Positions 7,462 through 15,734 are shown, numbered from the stretch's first letter. The stretch is DNA of 30,830 nucleotides from DATBGZ01 sp036557785 (GCA_036557785.1 DATBGZ010000053.1:1-30830), one strand, 5' to 3'. The notes: generated by a model not told the origin, from the sequence alone. Numbers and translations: made by a program.

Positions 7462-8853
7462 TCATGCGAATGCTCCGCCAGCCCCCACGGCGCGGACGAA
7501 GCCGGAGAAGTCGTGGTCCGCGAAGGGTCCGATCACGGCGAGCGAGGGCTGGCCGCCGTAGATCTCGCGCGCGACCGCGCGGACCTCGTCCGGGGTGACC
7601 GCGTCGACTGCGGCGAGCACCTGGTCGACGGTGAGCAGCTCGTCGTAGAGCAGCTCCCCCTTGCCGAGTCGGGACATGCGCGAGCCGGTGTCCTCCAACC
7701 CGAGCACGAGCGACCCCTGGAGCATGCCCTTACCGCGACTGATCTCCTCGTCGGTGACCCCGCGCTCGGCCACCCGCGCCAGCTCCTCGCGGGTCAGCGC
7801 CAGCACCTCGTCGGCCTTGCCGGGCGTGCAGCCTGCGTAGACGCCGAACGTGCCCGAGTCGGCGTACTGGTTGGTGTAGGAGTAGACCGAGTAGGCGAGC
7901 CCCCGGCGCTCGCGGATCTCCTGGAACAGGCGTGAGGACATGCCGCCACCGACGGCGTTGTTCAGGACCCCGAGGGCGAACCGACGCGCGTCGTTGCGGG
8001 CGTAGGAGGGCCCGCCGAGCACGAGGTGCGCCTGCTCGGTCTCCTTGTCCCGAACCGTCAGGCGGCCACGGCGCACCCGCGGCGAGCCCCGGCCGGCGGC
8101 GCTGGCGTGACCGTTCCATCCGCGACGGGGCAGCGGGGACACGGTGCTGCCCGACGTGCCGGAGAAGCGGCCGCCGAATGCCTCCCGTACCAGCCGGACG
8201 ACCATCCCGTGCTCGAGGTTGCCGGCGGCCGCCACGACCATGGCGGGCGGCGTGTAGCGGCGCTGGTAGAAGGTGAGGATCTGCCGCCGGCTCATCGCCG
8301 AGATCGTCTCCGCGGTACCGGAGATGAGGCGGCCCAACGGGTTCTCGCCGAAGACCGACTCCGCGAACAGGTCGTGGACCTCCTCGCCGGGCTCGTCGTC
8401 GTGCATGGCGATCTCTTCGAGAATGACGCCGCGCTCGGTCTCCACATCGGACGGTGTGAGGACGGAGTCGACCACGAGGTCACACATGATATCGATCGCG
8501 AGCGGCAGGTCGGTGTCGAGGACCCGCGCGTAGTAGCAGGTGTACTCCTTGGTCGTGAACGCGTTCGTCTCGCCGCCCACGGCCTCGATCGCGGCGGAGA
8601 TCTCCAGGGCGCCCCGACGACGCGTGCCCTTGAAGAGCAGGTGCTCCAGGAAGTGCGACACGCCCGACAGTTGCCGGCTCTCGTCGCGCGACCCGACCGC
8701 CACCCAGATGCCGAAGCTCACGCTGCGCATCGCCGGTACGGCCTCGGTGAGGATGCGCAGCCCGTTGGGTAGCACGGTGCGACGAACCGTGCCGCCCAAC
8801 GGGTCCTCGGCGATCGTCGCGGTACGGACCCGGGGGATCATCCGGGGCGCCAT
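7462..8853 (-). CDS. M16 family zinc peptidase (processing-peptidase-like)
   Basis: 463 residues, the usual length for single-chain M16B peptidases encoded next to pnp in actinobacteria. The inverted zinc motif HFLEH (67-71) lies in SGVSHFLEHLLFKGT, with the third ligand Glu about 76 residues on in ERGVILEEIAMHDD. The C-terminal half carries the non-catalytic repeat, with the GGGMSSRLFQEIRERRGLAY signature of the family. It is a predicted soluble protease; the substrate is unknown. The frame runs on through the pnp tail in another register, so the start is placed at the ATG at 8853, 25 bases past the pnp stop. A second ATG at 8841 is possible. Neither has a clear Shine-Dalgarno sequence, which fits coupling to pnp. 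Confidence 0.93.
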   Translation of the reverse strand: MAPRMIPRVRTATIAEDPLGGTVRRTVLPNGLRILTEAVPAMRSVSFGIWVAVGSRDESRQLSGVSHFLEHLLFKGTRRRGALEISAAIEAVGGETNAFTTKEYTCYYARVLDTDLPLAIDIMCDLVVDSVLTPSDVETERGVILEEIAMHDDEPGEEVHDLFAESVFGENPLGRLISGTAETISAMSRRQILTFYQRRYTPPAMVVAAAGNLEHGMVVRLVREAFGGRFSGTSGSTVSPLPRRGWNGHASAAGRGSPRVRRGRLTVRDKETEQAHLVLGGPSYARNDARRFALGVLNNAVGGGMSSRLFQEIRERRGLAYSVYSYTNQYADSGTFGVYAGCTPGKADEVLALTREELARVAERGVTDEEISRGKGMLQGSLVLGLEDTGSRMSRLGKGELLYDELLTVDQVLAAVDAVTPDEVRAVAREIYGGQPSLAVIGPFADHDFSGFVRAVGAGGAFA

Positions 8854-8878
8854 GGGCAGGACTGGGTACGGGACGCGG

Positions 8879-11248
8879 TCAGCGGTCGCGGACGCGCCGG
8901 CGGCGCTGCTCGGGACCGCCGTCGCCGCCGCCCTCACCCGAGCCACGGTCGCCACGACCCGGACCGCGATCTCCGCGCTCCCGGTCACCGGAGCGGTCGC
9001 CACGGTCCCGCGGACCGCGGTCGCCACGGTCGCGACCGGCCGGGCGCTCGCCCTCGCCCGCGGGTGCACCCTCTGGCCGAACCTTGTCCAGGTAGATCTT
9101 GCCCCGGCCATCGATCTCAGCGATCTCGACCTCGACCTTGTCGCCGACGTTGAGGTAATCCTCAACCCGCTCGACCCGCTTGCCGTCGCCCACCTTGGAG
9201 ATGTGCAGCAGGCCGTCGCGGCCCGGCAACAGCGAGACGAAGGCGCCGAACGCGGCGGTCTTCACCACCGTGCCGAGGAACCGGTCGCCGACCTTGGGCA
9301 GCGTCGGGTTCGCGATCGCGTTGATGCGGTCGATCGCGGCCTGAGCGGAGAGCCCATCGGACGCGCCGACATAGATGGTGCCATCGTCCTCGATCGAGAT
9401 CTCGGCCCCGGTCTCGTCCTGGATCGCGTTGATGGTCTGGCCCTTAGGGCCGATCACCATGCCGATCTTGTCCACCGGGATCTTCACCGAGGTGACCCTG
9501 GGCGCATAGTCGGACATCGACGCCGGTGCCGCGATCGCCTCGGCCATCACATCGAGGATTGTCTGTCTAGCGTCGTGCGCCTGCTGGAGCGCGCCGGCCA
9601 GCACGTCGGACGGAATTCCGTCGAGCTTCGTGTCGAGCTGCAGCGCGGTCACGAAGTCGCGGGTCCCGGCGACCTTGAAGTCCATGTCGCCGTAGGCGTC
9701 CTCTGCGCCGAGGATGTCCGTGATCGAGATGTAGCTGGTCTTTCCGTCGACCTCGTCGGAGATCAGTCCCATCGCGATGCCAGCCACCGGCGCCTTGAGT
9801 GGTACCCCCGCCGAGAGCAGCGACATCGTGGAGGCGCAGACCGAGCCCATCGAGGTGGAGCCGTTGGAGCCCAACGCCTCGGATACCTGACGGATCGCGT
9901 AGGGGAACTCCTCGCGCGAGGGTAGCACGGGGATCAGTGCCCGTTCCGCGAGCGCGCCATGGCCGATCTCACGCCGCTTCGGTGCACCCACGCGACCGGT
10001 CTCGCCCGTGGAGAACGGCGGGAAATTATAGTTGTGCATATAGCGCTTGGACTTCTCCGGCGAGAGGGTGTCCAGCGACTGCTCCATGCGCAGCATGTTG
10101 AGGGTGGTGACGCCCAGGATCTGCGTCTCGCCGCGTTCGAACAGCGCCGAGCCGTGCACGCGCGGCAGCACGCCGACCTCCGCGGTCAGCGGCCGGATGT
10201 CGCGCGGACCCCGCCCGTCGATGCGCACCTGGTCGCGCAGGACCCGGCTGCGCACCTCCTTCTTGGTGACCGAGCGTACGGCCGCGCCGATCTCCTTCTC
10301 GCGCCCGGGGAACTGCCCGGAGAGCAGCTCGTGCGCCTTGTCGCGGACCCGGTCGAGCTCCTCTTCACGCTCCTGCTTGCCCGCGATGCGCAACGCCTGA
10401 GCCACGTCGTCGGCGACCGCCGAGGAGACCGCGGCGTAGACGTCGGCCTCGTAGTCGAGGAAGACCGGGAACTCCACGGCCGGCTTGGCGGCGAGCGCGG
10501 CGAGCGCGTCCTGCGCCCGGCACAGCTCGCGTATCGCGGCCTTCGCCGCCTCGAGACCACCCGCCACGACCTCCTCGGTCGGCTTGGGCGCACCGTGCTC
10601 GACGAGCTTGAGCGTGTGGGCTGTCGCCTCGGCCTCGACCATCATGATCGCGACATCGCCGTCGGGCAGCACCCGGCCAGCGACCACCATGTCGAAGGTG
10701 GCGCGCTCGAGCTCCGCATGGGTCGGGAACGCCACCCACACGCCGTCGATGTGGGCCATGCGGGTGCCCCCGACCGGGCCGGAGAAGGGCAGGCCCGCGA
10801 GCTTGGTCGACAGCGAGGCGGCGTTGATCGCGACCACGTCGTAGGGGTGCTGGGGATCGAGCGCGAGCACCGTCTCCACGACCTGAACCTCGTTGCGCAG
10901 GCCCTTGACGAACGACGGTCGCAACGGTCGGTCGATGAGCCGGCAGGTCAGGATGGCGTCCTCACTCGGCCGCCCTTCGCGGCGGAAGAACGACCCCGGG
11001 ATGCGCCCGGCCGCGTACATGCGCTCCTCGACGTCGACCGTCAACGGGAAGAAGTCGAACTGTTCGCGTGGGCTCTTGCTCGCTGTGGTCGCGGAGAGCA
11101 CCACGGTCTCGCCGAGCTGGGCGAGCGCCGAGCCGGCGGCCTGCCGGGCCAACCGCCCGGTGCTGAAGATGATCTGTCGGGTACCGAGGGACCCGTTGTC
11201 GATGACCGCGGTGCTGTGCTGTTCACCCAGGGTCGTCTGTTGTGTCAT
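8879..11248 (-). CDS. pnp: Polynucleotide phosphorylase
   Basis: Phosphorolytic 3'-5' exoribonuclease and polymerase, a trimer central to RNA turnover. The 789 residues contain two RNase PH cores (first about 10-150, second about 345-560 with ALGSNGSTSMGS and YGDMDFKVAGT), a KH domain with the IGMVIGPKGQ loop (about 594-605) and an S1 domain (about 650-720). The last 65 residues are a repetitive Arg/Asp/Gly tail (repeats of RGDRG), as in many actinobacterial PNPases, and probably bind RNA. The ATG at 11248 has a good Shine-Dalgarno sequence (GAGGAG, about four bases away). A long structured leader lies upstream, between it and rpsO. The M16 peptidase and dapB follow. Confidence 0.98.
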   Translation of the reverse strand: MTQQTTLGEQHSTAVIDNGSLGTRQIIFSTGRLARQAAGSALAQLGETVVLSATTASKSPREQFDFFPLTVDVEERMYAAGRIPGSFFRREGRPSEDAILTCRLIDRPLRPSFVKGLRNEVQVVETVLALDPQHPYDVVAINAASLSTKLAGLPFSGPVGGTRMAHIDGVWVAFPTHAELERATFDMVVAGRVLPDGDVAIMMVEAEATAHTLKLVEHGAPKPTEEVVAGGLEAAKAAIRELCRAQDALAALAAKPAVEFPVFLDYEADVYAAVSSAVADDVAQALRIAGKQEREEELDRVRDKAHELLSGQFPGREKEIGAAVRSVTKKEVRSRVLRDQVRIDGRGPRDIRPLTAEVGVLPRVHGSALFERGETQILGVTTLNMLRMEQSLDTLSPEKSKRYMHNYNFPPFSTGETGRVGAPKRREIGHGALAERALIPVLPSREEFPYAIRQVSEALGSNGSTSMGSVCASTMSLLSAGVPLKAPVAGIAMGLISDEVDGKTSYISITDILGAEDAYGDMDFKVAGTRDFVTALQLDTKLDGIPSDVLAGALQQAHDARQTILDVMAEAIAAPASMSDYAPRVTSVKIPVDKIGMVIGPKGQTINAIQDETGAEISIEDDGTIYVGASDGLSAQAAIDRINAIANPTLPKVGDRFLGTVVKTAAFGAFVSLLPGRDGLLHISKVGDGKRVERVEDYLNVGDKVEVEIAEIDGRGKIYLDKVRPEGAPAGEGERPAGRDRGDRGPRDRGDRSGDRERGDRGPGRGDRGSGEGGGDGGPEQRRRRVRDR

Positions 11249-11300
11249 GCGTACTCCTCTGCTGTGTCAGCCGCTGCCGAGGCAGGCGGCTGCTAGTCCG

Positions 11301-11429
11301 GAAGTACGCCGGGGAGGTCCGCGTCGGTCTTCGATCGAAGCCCTCGGGGCACAAGGTCCCGGGAGCCACTACCGAGGACCGACAGATCGGCCGGCCTTGG
11401 TGCCGACATCTCCCATGTCGGCGTACTTC
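11301..11429 (-). ncRNA. Structured pnp leader, probably the Actino-pnp RNA motif
   Basis: In the pnp leader GAAGTACGCCG (11429-11419, RNA order) pairs perfectly over 11 bp with CGGCGTACTTC (11311-11301), closing a multibranched structure. Inside, GTCGGT-CCTCGG (11383-11372) pairs with CCGAGG (11347-11342) and ACCGAC (11328-11323), with a small CTTCGATCGAAG hairpin bulged between the last two. An 8-bp hairpin GCCGACAT/ATGTCGGC (11422-11415/11409-11402) competes with the 5' strand of the closing stem. A conserved RNA called Actino-pnp has been described upstream of pnp in actinomycetes. Position and architecture agree, but I could not compare it with the consensus. It is likely an autoregulatory element. 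Confidence 0.65.
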
Positions 11430-11438
11430 GTTCGGGTC

Positions 11439-11508
11439 GGGCCCGGCGGGCCCTGCTGTGGGTTGTCCCCTTCATTCTGCGGGTGCGGCGCCGCCCGCCT
11501 CCGGGGGA
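11439..11508 (-). terminator. Hairpins between rpsO and pnp
   Basis: Two hairpins lie after the rpsO stop. One has nested stems TCCCC/GGGGA and GCGGG/CCCGC around a CGGCGCCG core (11466-11508). The other is GGGCCC-GGC-GGGCCC (11439-11453). They probably terminate or attenuate rpsO transcripts, or mark a processing site before the pnp leader. No T run follows. Confidence 0.45.
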
Positions 11509-11536
11509 CACGCGACGCCACACGCGACGTCTGCGA

Positions 11537-11812
11537 CTAGCGGCGGCGGCGCAGGCCGAGCCGGTCCTGGACGCTGCGCTCGCGTTCGACATCCACCTTG
11601 CCGAGATAGCGGAGCAACCGGCGGCGTTGACCAACCAGGATCAGCAGACCCCGGCGGCCATGGTGGTCATGCTTGTGCAACTTCAGGTGCTCGGTGAGCT
11701 GGTTGATGCGACGGGTCAGCATCGCGATCTGGACCTCCGGCGAACCGGTATCTCCCGGCTTCGTGCCGTACTCACCGATGATCTCGGCCTTCGTGGCCTG
11801 GTCGAGCGCCAT
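11537..11812 (-). CDS. rpsO: 30S ribosomal protein S15
   Basis: 91-residue S15, which binds 16S rRNA early in assembly of the small-subunit platform. The sequence shows DTGSPEVQIAMLTRRI (21-36), the conserved LTEHLKLHKHDHHGRRGLL segment and LVGQRRRLLRYL. The last 20 residues (GKVDVERERSVQDRLGLRRRR) are longer and more basic than the common ending. The ATG at 11812 has a GAGGGAG Shine-Dalgarno sequence just upstream; longer frames would enter the leader. rpsO followed by pnp is the conserved order. Confidence 0.97.
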   Translation of the reverse strand: MALDQATKAEIIGEYGTKPGDTGSPEVQIAMLTRRINQLTEHLKLHKHDHHGRRGLLILVGQRRRLLRYLGKVDVERERSVQDRLGLRRRR

Positions 11813-11841
11813 GATCTCCCTCTTGACGGGTGTCTGGTGCA

Positions 11842-11891
11842 GTCCCGCACCCGCGGCGTCGAGCAGGCACGCGGGACCAGCCGGCTGGTCC
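11842..11891 (-). promoter_or_regulatory. rpsO leader with two competing hairpins
   Basis: An 18-base perfect palindrome (GGACCAG-CCGG-CTGGTCC, 11874-11891) overlaps by four bases the right arm of a second stem, GTCCCGC/GCGGGAC (11842-11848 with 11871-11877). Only one can form at a time. The element ends about 30 bases before the S15 start codon. S15 represses its own message through leader RNA in other bacteria, so this is a candidate S15-binding site; that role is inference. Confidence 0.45.
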
Positions 11892-11903
11892 GGCATTTGC
11901 GGA

Positions 11904-11909
11904 AGCCTA
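11904..11909 (-). promoter_or_regulatory. Candidate -10 box of rpsO
   Basis: TAGGCT on the minus strand lies about 92 bases before the rpsO ATG, so transcription would begin just upstream of the palindromic leader. The -35 region is not clear. Confidence 0.35.
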
Positions 11910-12195
11910 TCATGGCCGCTCTGCGCGGCTCCGCTGTCCCTCATACCGGGGAGATCCGGAGCGTGCCCAGCATCTGGGAAGACAGTGCCCGTCGTCGTCC
12001 TTAACGTTAGTTTGGCCGGGGTCTTGACGATAGTTGGGCCGAAGGCTCACCCGAGGCGACGATGCCCACAAGGTTCGCGCCCACCGGCCGGCCAATCCTG
12101 TCGCGTCGCACAACCCAGGACGCGAGATCCGGCCGTGGAATCGCAGCTGTCGCGGCGCCAGTCGGTGCGCGACGACGAACCAATCGAAGGTCATC
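11910..12195. other. Intergenic region with no supported gene
   Basis: Divergent upstream region of rpsO and the 34-codon frame. Frames on both strands lack Shine-Dalgarno sites and familiar protein sequence. A relatively AT-rich patch at 12001-12037 (TTAACGTTAG and, further on, TTGACGATAGTT) looks promoter-like, but I could not place a -35/-10 pair with confidence. Confidence 0.4.
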
Positions 12196-12300
12196 ATGAA
12201 AGACATCCGAAAGCCGCGCCCGCGGCCGGCGCAGGCTCCCATGCCCGCGCCGGCCGACGCCCGGACCGCGCTCCAGCAGTCGCTCGACCGGCGCTGGTAG
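12196..12300 (+). CDS. Small 34-residue basic Pro/Ala-rich protein, unrecognised
   Basis: ATG at 12196 is preceded by GAAGG about six bases upstream and opens a frame ending at TAG 12298-12300. The product begins MKDIRKPRPRPAQAPMPAPA and ends DARTALQQSLDRRW: a basic, proline-rich N-terminal half and a short possible helix. I do not recognise the family. A strong hairpin starts 13 bases after the stop, as expected at the end of a real transcription unit. No other gene on this strand uses that hairpin. The longer upstream extension of the frame has no good start. It could also be a chance frame; conservation in relatives would decide. Confidence 0.5.
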   Translation: MKDIRKPRPRPAQAPMPAPADARTALQQSLDRRW

Positions 12301-12313
12301 CCGCTGCCAAAGA

Positions 12314-12348
12314 CCGCGGGCGCCGTCCCTTGAGGACAGCGCCCGCGG
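12314..12348. terminator. Bidirectional terminator hairpin
   Basis: CCGCGGGCGC and GCGCCCGCGG form a perfect 10-bp stem, extended inside by GTCC/GGAC around a five-base loop. It lies between the 34-codon frame and the end of the converging Pro-rich membrane protein gene, and would serve both. Confidence 0.8.
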
Positions 12349-12379
12349 TACCGGGAGCGACGCGACCGGGGCGTCCGGA

Positions 12380-13513
12380 TCAGCAGGCCAGCGCGTCCGG
12401 GACGTCCAGCGACCCGTTCGGGTCGAAGACGTCGTCCGGGTTGCCGACGTCAGAGTCGGTCAGCACCGGCTTGCCCAGGGCGATCAGGTCCTGGTCGATG
12501 AGATCGCAATCGATGCCCGTGGCGGTGTACTCACTGTCCTGGCCGATGTACATGCCGAGGTACTTGGCGTCGACGTCGGCCTTGGCCGGGAAGTCCCAGT
12601 CGACCTTCGAGTGGATCGTGACGAGGTGGTCGCCGGGCGACTCGAGCGCCCCGGTGAACGCGTAGACCCACACGTAGTTCGTGTGCACGACCAGGGCGCG
12701 AGCACCGTCGATGTCGCCGCCCTCGAAGGTCGTCTCGCCCTTGACCCTCACCGAGTTGTCGGTGAGGTGGTATCCGGGCGCGATCTGGGTGGCGACCAGG
12801 GTGATCAGCTGCTGGTCATAGACGTCGTCGAGCACACCGGCGGCGAACAGCGGCTCGAGCGCGGTCCGGGAGTGGTCGTAGAGCATCTTCTCGTCGAGGC
12901 GACCCGCGACGAGCGCCGAATGCACGGTGTCCAGCGCTGAGGAGACCTCGTCGACCGTGAAGCCCGGTACCGCCGCGGCGGTCGGCATCACCAGCCCTGC
13001 CTCGCCCTCGGGGAAGGCCGCGGCCTGGGTCCCGTCGAACGGGTCCTTCGGGCCGGACGGGCCCGTGTCCGTGAGGTTGCCGATGACGCCGCCAAGGCCG
13101 AACTTCAGCGCGGCCACGATCACGACCACGACGATCGTGCCGACGATACCGAGGATCTTTCCGGTGCCGGACTTCTTCGGTGGCGCGGGGACCTCGGGAG
13201 TCGGGTAGTAGGGGCCGCCACCCGGGGTTGTCAGACCTTCCGGTGGGTAGCCACCCGGGGGCGGCGGATATGAGCCCGAGCCCGGCGGGTAGCCACCAGA
13301 GGCCGGCGGCGGATAGCCACCCGGCGGCGGCGGGTACGAGCCCGAGCCCGGCGGGTAGCCACCACCAGAGGCCGGCGGCGGATAGCCACCGGGCGGCGGC
13401 GGGTACGAGCCGGAAGCCGGCGGGTAGCGGTCGGGTTGGGTGGGGTATGACGGCTGGGCCGGCGGGTACTCCCCTGGCTGGTTCCAGGGGTGCTGGTTCT
13501 CCGGGGTAGTCAT
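12380..13513 (-). CDS. Pro/Gly/Tyr-rich single-pass membrane protein, family unrecognised
   Basis: 377 residues in three parts. Residues 1-115 are low-complexity (repeats of GGYPPGSGSYPPPP) and presumably cytosolic. A single hydrophobic helix lies at about 119-146 (ILGIVGTIVVVVIVAALKFG). A C-terminal domain of some 230 residues is presumably extracellular; it contains paired late cysteines (IDCDLID and the terminal LAC) that could form a disulfide. Actinobacteria have many proteins of this layout, often DUF-type with a cystatin- or NTF2-like outer domain; I cannot name this one. The ATG at 13513 has AAGG seven bases upstream. It diverges from truB with a 260-base gap and ends at a shared terminator. 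No partner gene is evident. Confidence 0.85.
   Translation of the reverse strand: MTTPENQHPWNQPGEYPPAQPSYPTQPDRYPPASGSYPPPPGGYPPPASGGGYPPGSGSYPPPPGGYPPPASGGYPPGSGSYPPPPGGYPPEGLTTPGGGPYYPTPEVPAPPKKSGTGKILGIVGTIVVVVIVAALKFGLGGVIGNLTDTGPSGPKDPFDGTQAAAFPEGEAGLVMPTAAAVPGFTVDEVSSALDTVHSALVAGRLDEKMLYDHSRTALEPLFAAGVLDDVYDQQLITLVATQIAPGYHLTDNSVRVKGETTFEGGDIDGARALVVHTNYVWVYAFTGALESPGDHLVTIHSKVDWDFPAKADVDAKYLGMYIGQDSEYTATGIDCDLIDQDLIALGKPVLTDSDVGNPDDVFDPNGSLDVPDALAC
13244..13426 (-). repeat. Tandem coding repeat, about three copies of roughly 66 bases
   Basis: Imperfect copies of a unit beginning GGGTAGCCACC on the plus strand encode the YPPPPGGYPPPASGG-type repeats of the membrane protein. Copies two and three are nearly identical, differing by a three-base insertion (one extra Gly codon), so copy number may vary between strains. 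Confidence 0.75.
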
Positions 13514-13773
13514 GGTCAACCTTTGCTCTGCTGGGGTTCTCCCGCGGCGGAGTCGGTCCACCGGGGAGGTCGCGGCGCCCACGCCCTGCCCGTGTACGGG
13601 GCCCCCGGCAGCAGGCGTCAGGCGACCGCGACAGTCTGCCAGAACGACGCGCCGCGTGGGGGACCCTCGACAGCCGCGTCTGCCACGTCTGAGAGGCTTC
13701 GGCGAGGGCTGGCCCGGCCCGGATGCGCGTGGTCACGGGCACGGCCGGGATCGGCACGGGTGAAGGAGGGCGT
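13514..13773. other. Divergent promoter region, no gene seen
   Basis: 260 bases between the Pro-rich membrane protein gene and truB. Frames present are shadows or extensions of the neighbouring genes. It must hold promoters for both directions, but I could not identify convincing -10/-35 pairs. Confidence 0.4.
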
Positions 13774-14730
13774 GTGGCGGGCGACGGGGTCGCCAGCGGG
13801 AAGCCCCCGGCCGACGCCGCGGCGGACGGGTTCGTCGTCGTCGACAAGCCAGGCGGGATGACCTCGCACGACGTTGTCGCCCGGCTCCGGCGTCTGGCGC
13901 GCACGCGACGGGTGGGTCATGCAGGCACGCTGGACCCGATGGCGACCGGGGTGCTCGTGATCGGCGTCGGCCGCGCCACGCGCCTGCTGCCCTACGCGGC
14001 CGGGCACGGCAAGGCGTACCGGGGCACGGTCCGGCTCGGCCAGACGACGGTCACCGACGACGCCGAGGGAGAGGTCACCGCGGCCCATCACGCCGGCCAC
14101 CTGCGTCCCGAGGAGATCACCCGGGCACTGGCCCGGTTCCAGGGCGAGATCGCGCAGGTACCGAGTGCGGTCAGCGCCATCAAGGTCAAGGGTGTCCGGT
14201 CGTACGCCCGCGTCCGCCGGGGCGAGCAGGTCGACCTCGCCGCACGCGCCGTGACCATCGAGCGCCTCGAGCTTCTCGCCGTCAGCTACGCCGCGTCGAG
14301 CCCCGAGGGCGGATCCAATGACGTGATTGATGTCGATATCGAGATGGAGTGCTCCGCCGGTACGTACGTCCGGTCGCTCGCCCGGGACCTCGGTGCGGTG
14401 CTCGGTGTGGGCGGTCATCTCGTGGCGCTGCGCCGCACCGCCGTGGGCGGGTTCACGATCGAGGAGGCGGTGCCGCTCGACACGCTGCTCGCCGCCGACT
14501 CCCCGGTCGGGCTGATCCCGCTCTCGGACGTGGCGGCGCGGCTGTTCGACCGGTGCGACGTCGACGACGAGCGGGCCGGGGTGCTGTCGCACGGCGGGCC
14601 GCTGCCGGCGCAGGGACGGCCGGGACCGTACGCCGTGTTCGCCCCGGACGGGCGGGTGGTGGCCGTGGTCTCCGAGCGCGACGGCATGGCCCGGGCCGAG
14701 GTCGTCCTGGCGCCTTCGGGGGGTGACTAG
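13774..14730 (+). CDS. truB: tRNA pseudouridine(55) synthase
   Basis: Converts U55 of the tRNA T-loop to pseudouridine. The 318 residues show VVDKPGGMTSHDVV (22-35), the catalytic GHAGTLDPMATGVL with Asp54, YRGTVRLGQTTVTDDAEGEV and a SAIKVKGVRSYARVRRGE segment, then AGTYVRSLARDLG. The C-terminal 60 residues form a PUA-like domain (GVLSHGGPLPAQG). The GTG at 13774 is chosen because AAGGAGGG lies just upstream; the frame opens 17 codons earlier without such a site. ribF follows two bases after its stop. In many actinobacteria truB and ribF lie next to rbfA on the same strand; here they face the rbfA operon. Confidence 0.96.
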   Translation: MAGDGVASGKPPADAAADGFVVVDKPGGMTSHDVVARLRRLARTRRVGHAGTLDPMATGVLVIGVGRATRLLPYAAGHGKAYRGTVRLGQTTVTDDAEGEVTAAHHAGHLRPEEITRALARFQGEIAQVPSAVSAIKVKGVRSYARVRRGEQVDLAARAVTIERLELLAVSYAASSPEGGSNDVIDVDIEMECSAGTYVRSLARDLGAVLGVGGHLVALRRTAVGGFTIEEAVPLDTLLAADSPVGLIPLSDVAARLFDRCDVDDERAGVLSHGGPLPAQGRPGPYAVFAPDGRVVAVVSERDGMARAEVVLAPSGGD

Positions 14731-14732
14731 TC

Positions 14733-15734
14733 GTGCAGCACTGGCGCGGGCTGGCGGCTACCCCCGCCGGGTGGGGACGGTCGGTGGTGACCATCGGGGT
14801 CTTCGATGGCGTCCACCGTGGACATCAAGCGATCATTGGGCACGCCGTGCGGTTGGCCCGCCAGCTCGGCCTGGCCTGTGTGGTGGTGACGTTCGATCCG
14901 CATCCGGCCGAGGTGGTCCGCCCCGGCTCGCACCCGGCCGTGCTGACGGAGGCCGCACGCAAGGCGGAGCTCATCGAGGCGCTCGGCGTGGACGTGCTCT
15001 GCGTCATCCCGTTCACGGTGGACTTCTCGCATCTGCCCGCGGAGACGTTCGTGCACGACGTGCTCGTCGAGCATCTGCACGCGAGCGCCGTCGTGGTGGG
15101 GCAGAACTTCCGGTTCGGCCACCGGGCGGCCGGCGACGTGGCGCTGCTGGAGCGGTTGGGGAGCACCTTCGGGTTCACGGTGGAGGAGGCTCCGCTGGTC
15201 GGCAGCTCAGCCGCGACCGCGGACGTGGCCCCCGCCGGGGCCACGCGCCAGCCCGCAATCGTCTCCTCTACCTACATCCGTGCATGTATTGATGCCGGCG
15301 ACGTGGTGGCCGCGGCCGCCGCCCTCGGTCGGCCGCACCGGGTGGAGGGGGTGGTCGTGCGCGGCGACGCGCGGGGGCGCGAGATCGGGTTCCCGACTGC
15401 GAACCTGCTCACCACCCGCTACGCCGCGGTGCCCGCCGACGGCGTCTACGCCGCCTGGCTCGTGCTGCGCGGGCACGCCCGGACCACCGGCACGCCCGCA
15501 AAGGGCGGCCGCGAGCGGGCGGCCGTGTCGATCGGTACGAACCCCACCTTCGCCGGCCGGGAGCGTCGCGTCGAGGCGTACGTCCTCGACTTCGACGCCG
15601 ACCTCTACGGCGAACGGCTCGCCCTCGACTTCGTCGCCCGCCTCCGGGAGCAACGCCGCTACGACGGGGTCGAGCCGCTCGTCGACCAGATCCGCGCCGA
15701 TGTCACGCAGACCCGTGCCATGCTCACGCCGTAA
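14733..15734 (+). CDS. ribF: Bifunctional riboflavin kinase/FAD synthetase
   Basis: Makes FMN and then FAD from riboflavin. The 333 residues hold an N-terminal nucleotidyltransferase domain with GVFDGVHRGH (22-31), VVVGQNFRFGHRAAG and SSTYIRACI, and a C-terminal flavokinase domain with REIGFPTANL (about 216-225), DGVYAAW, SIGTNPTF and DLYGERLALDFVARLREQRR. Start GTG at 14733, two bases after the truB stop, with a GGGGG-rich stretch at the end of truB as a likely ribosome site. The FAD-synthetase loop between the domains (ADVAPAGATRQPAI) is slightly long. F420-type enzymes nearby do not depend on it directly. Confidence 0.96.
   Translation: MQHWRGLAATPAGWGRSVVTIGVFDGVHRGHQAIIGHAVRLARQLGLACVVVTFDPHPAEVVRPGSHPAVLTEAARKAELIEALGVDVLCVIPFTVDFSHLPAETFVHDVLVEHLHASAVVVGQNFRFGHRAAGDVALLERLGSTFGFTVEEAPLVGSSAATADVAPAGATRQPAIVSSTYIRACIDAGDVVAAAAALGRPHRVEGVVVRGDARGREIGFPTANLLTTRYAAVPADGVYAAWLVLRGHARTTGTPAKGGRERAAVSIGTNPTFAGRERRVEAYVLDFDADLYGERLALDFVARLREQRRYDGVEPLVDQIRADVTQTRAMLTP

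Noticed and set aside
8879..9080. Repetitive DNA in the pnp tail as a possible tandem-repeat or CRISPR-like array
   Set aside because: It encodes the Arg/Asp/Gly-rich PNPase tail in frame; there are no spacers or regular unit.
12046..12242. Minus-strand frame of about 110 codons upstream of rpsO
   Set aside because: No Shine-Dalgarno site, no recognisable sequence, and it overlaps the rpsO promoter region and the small plus-strand frame.
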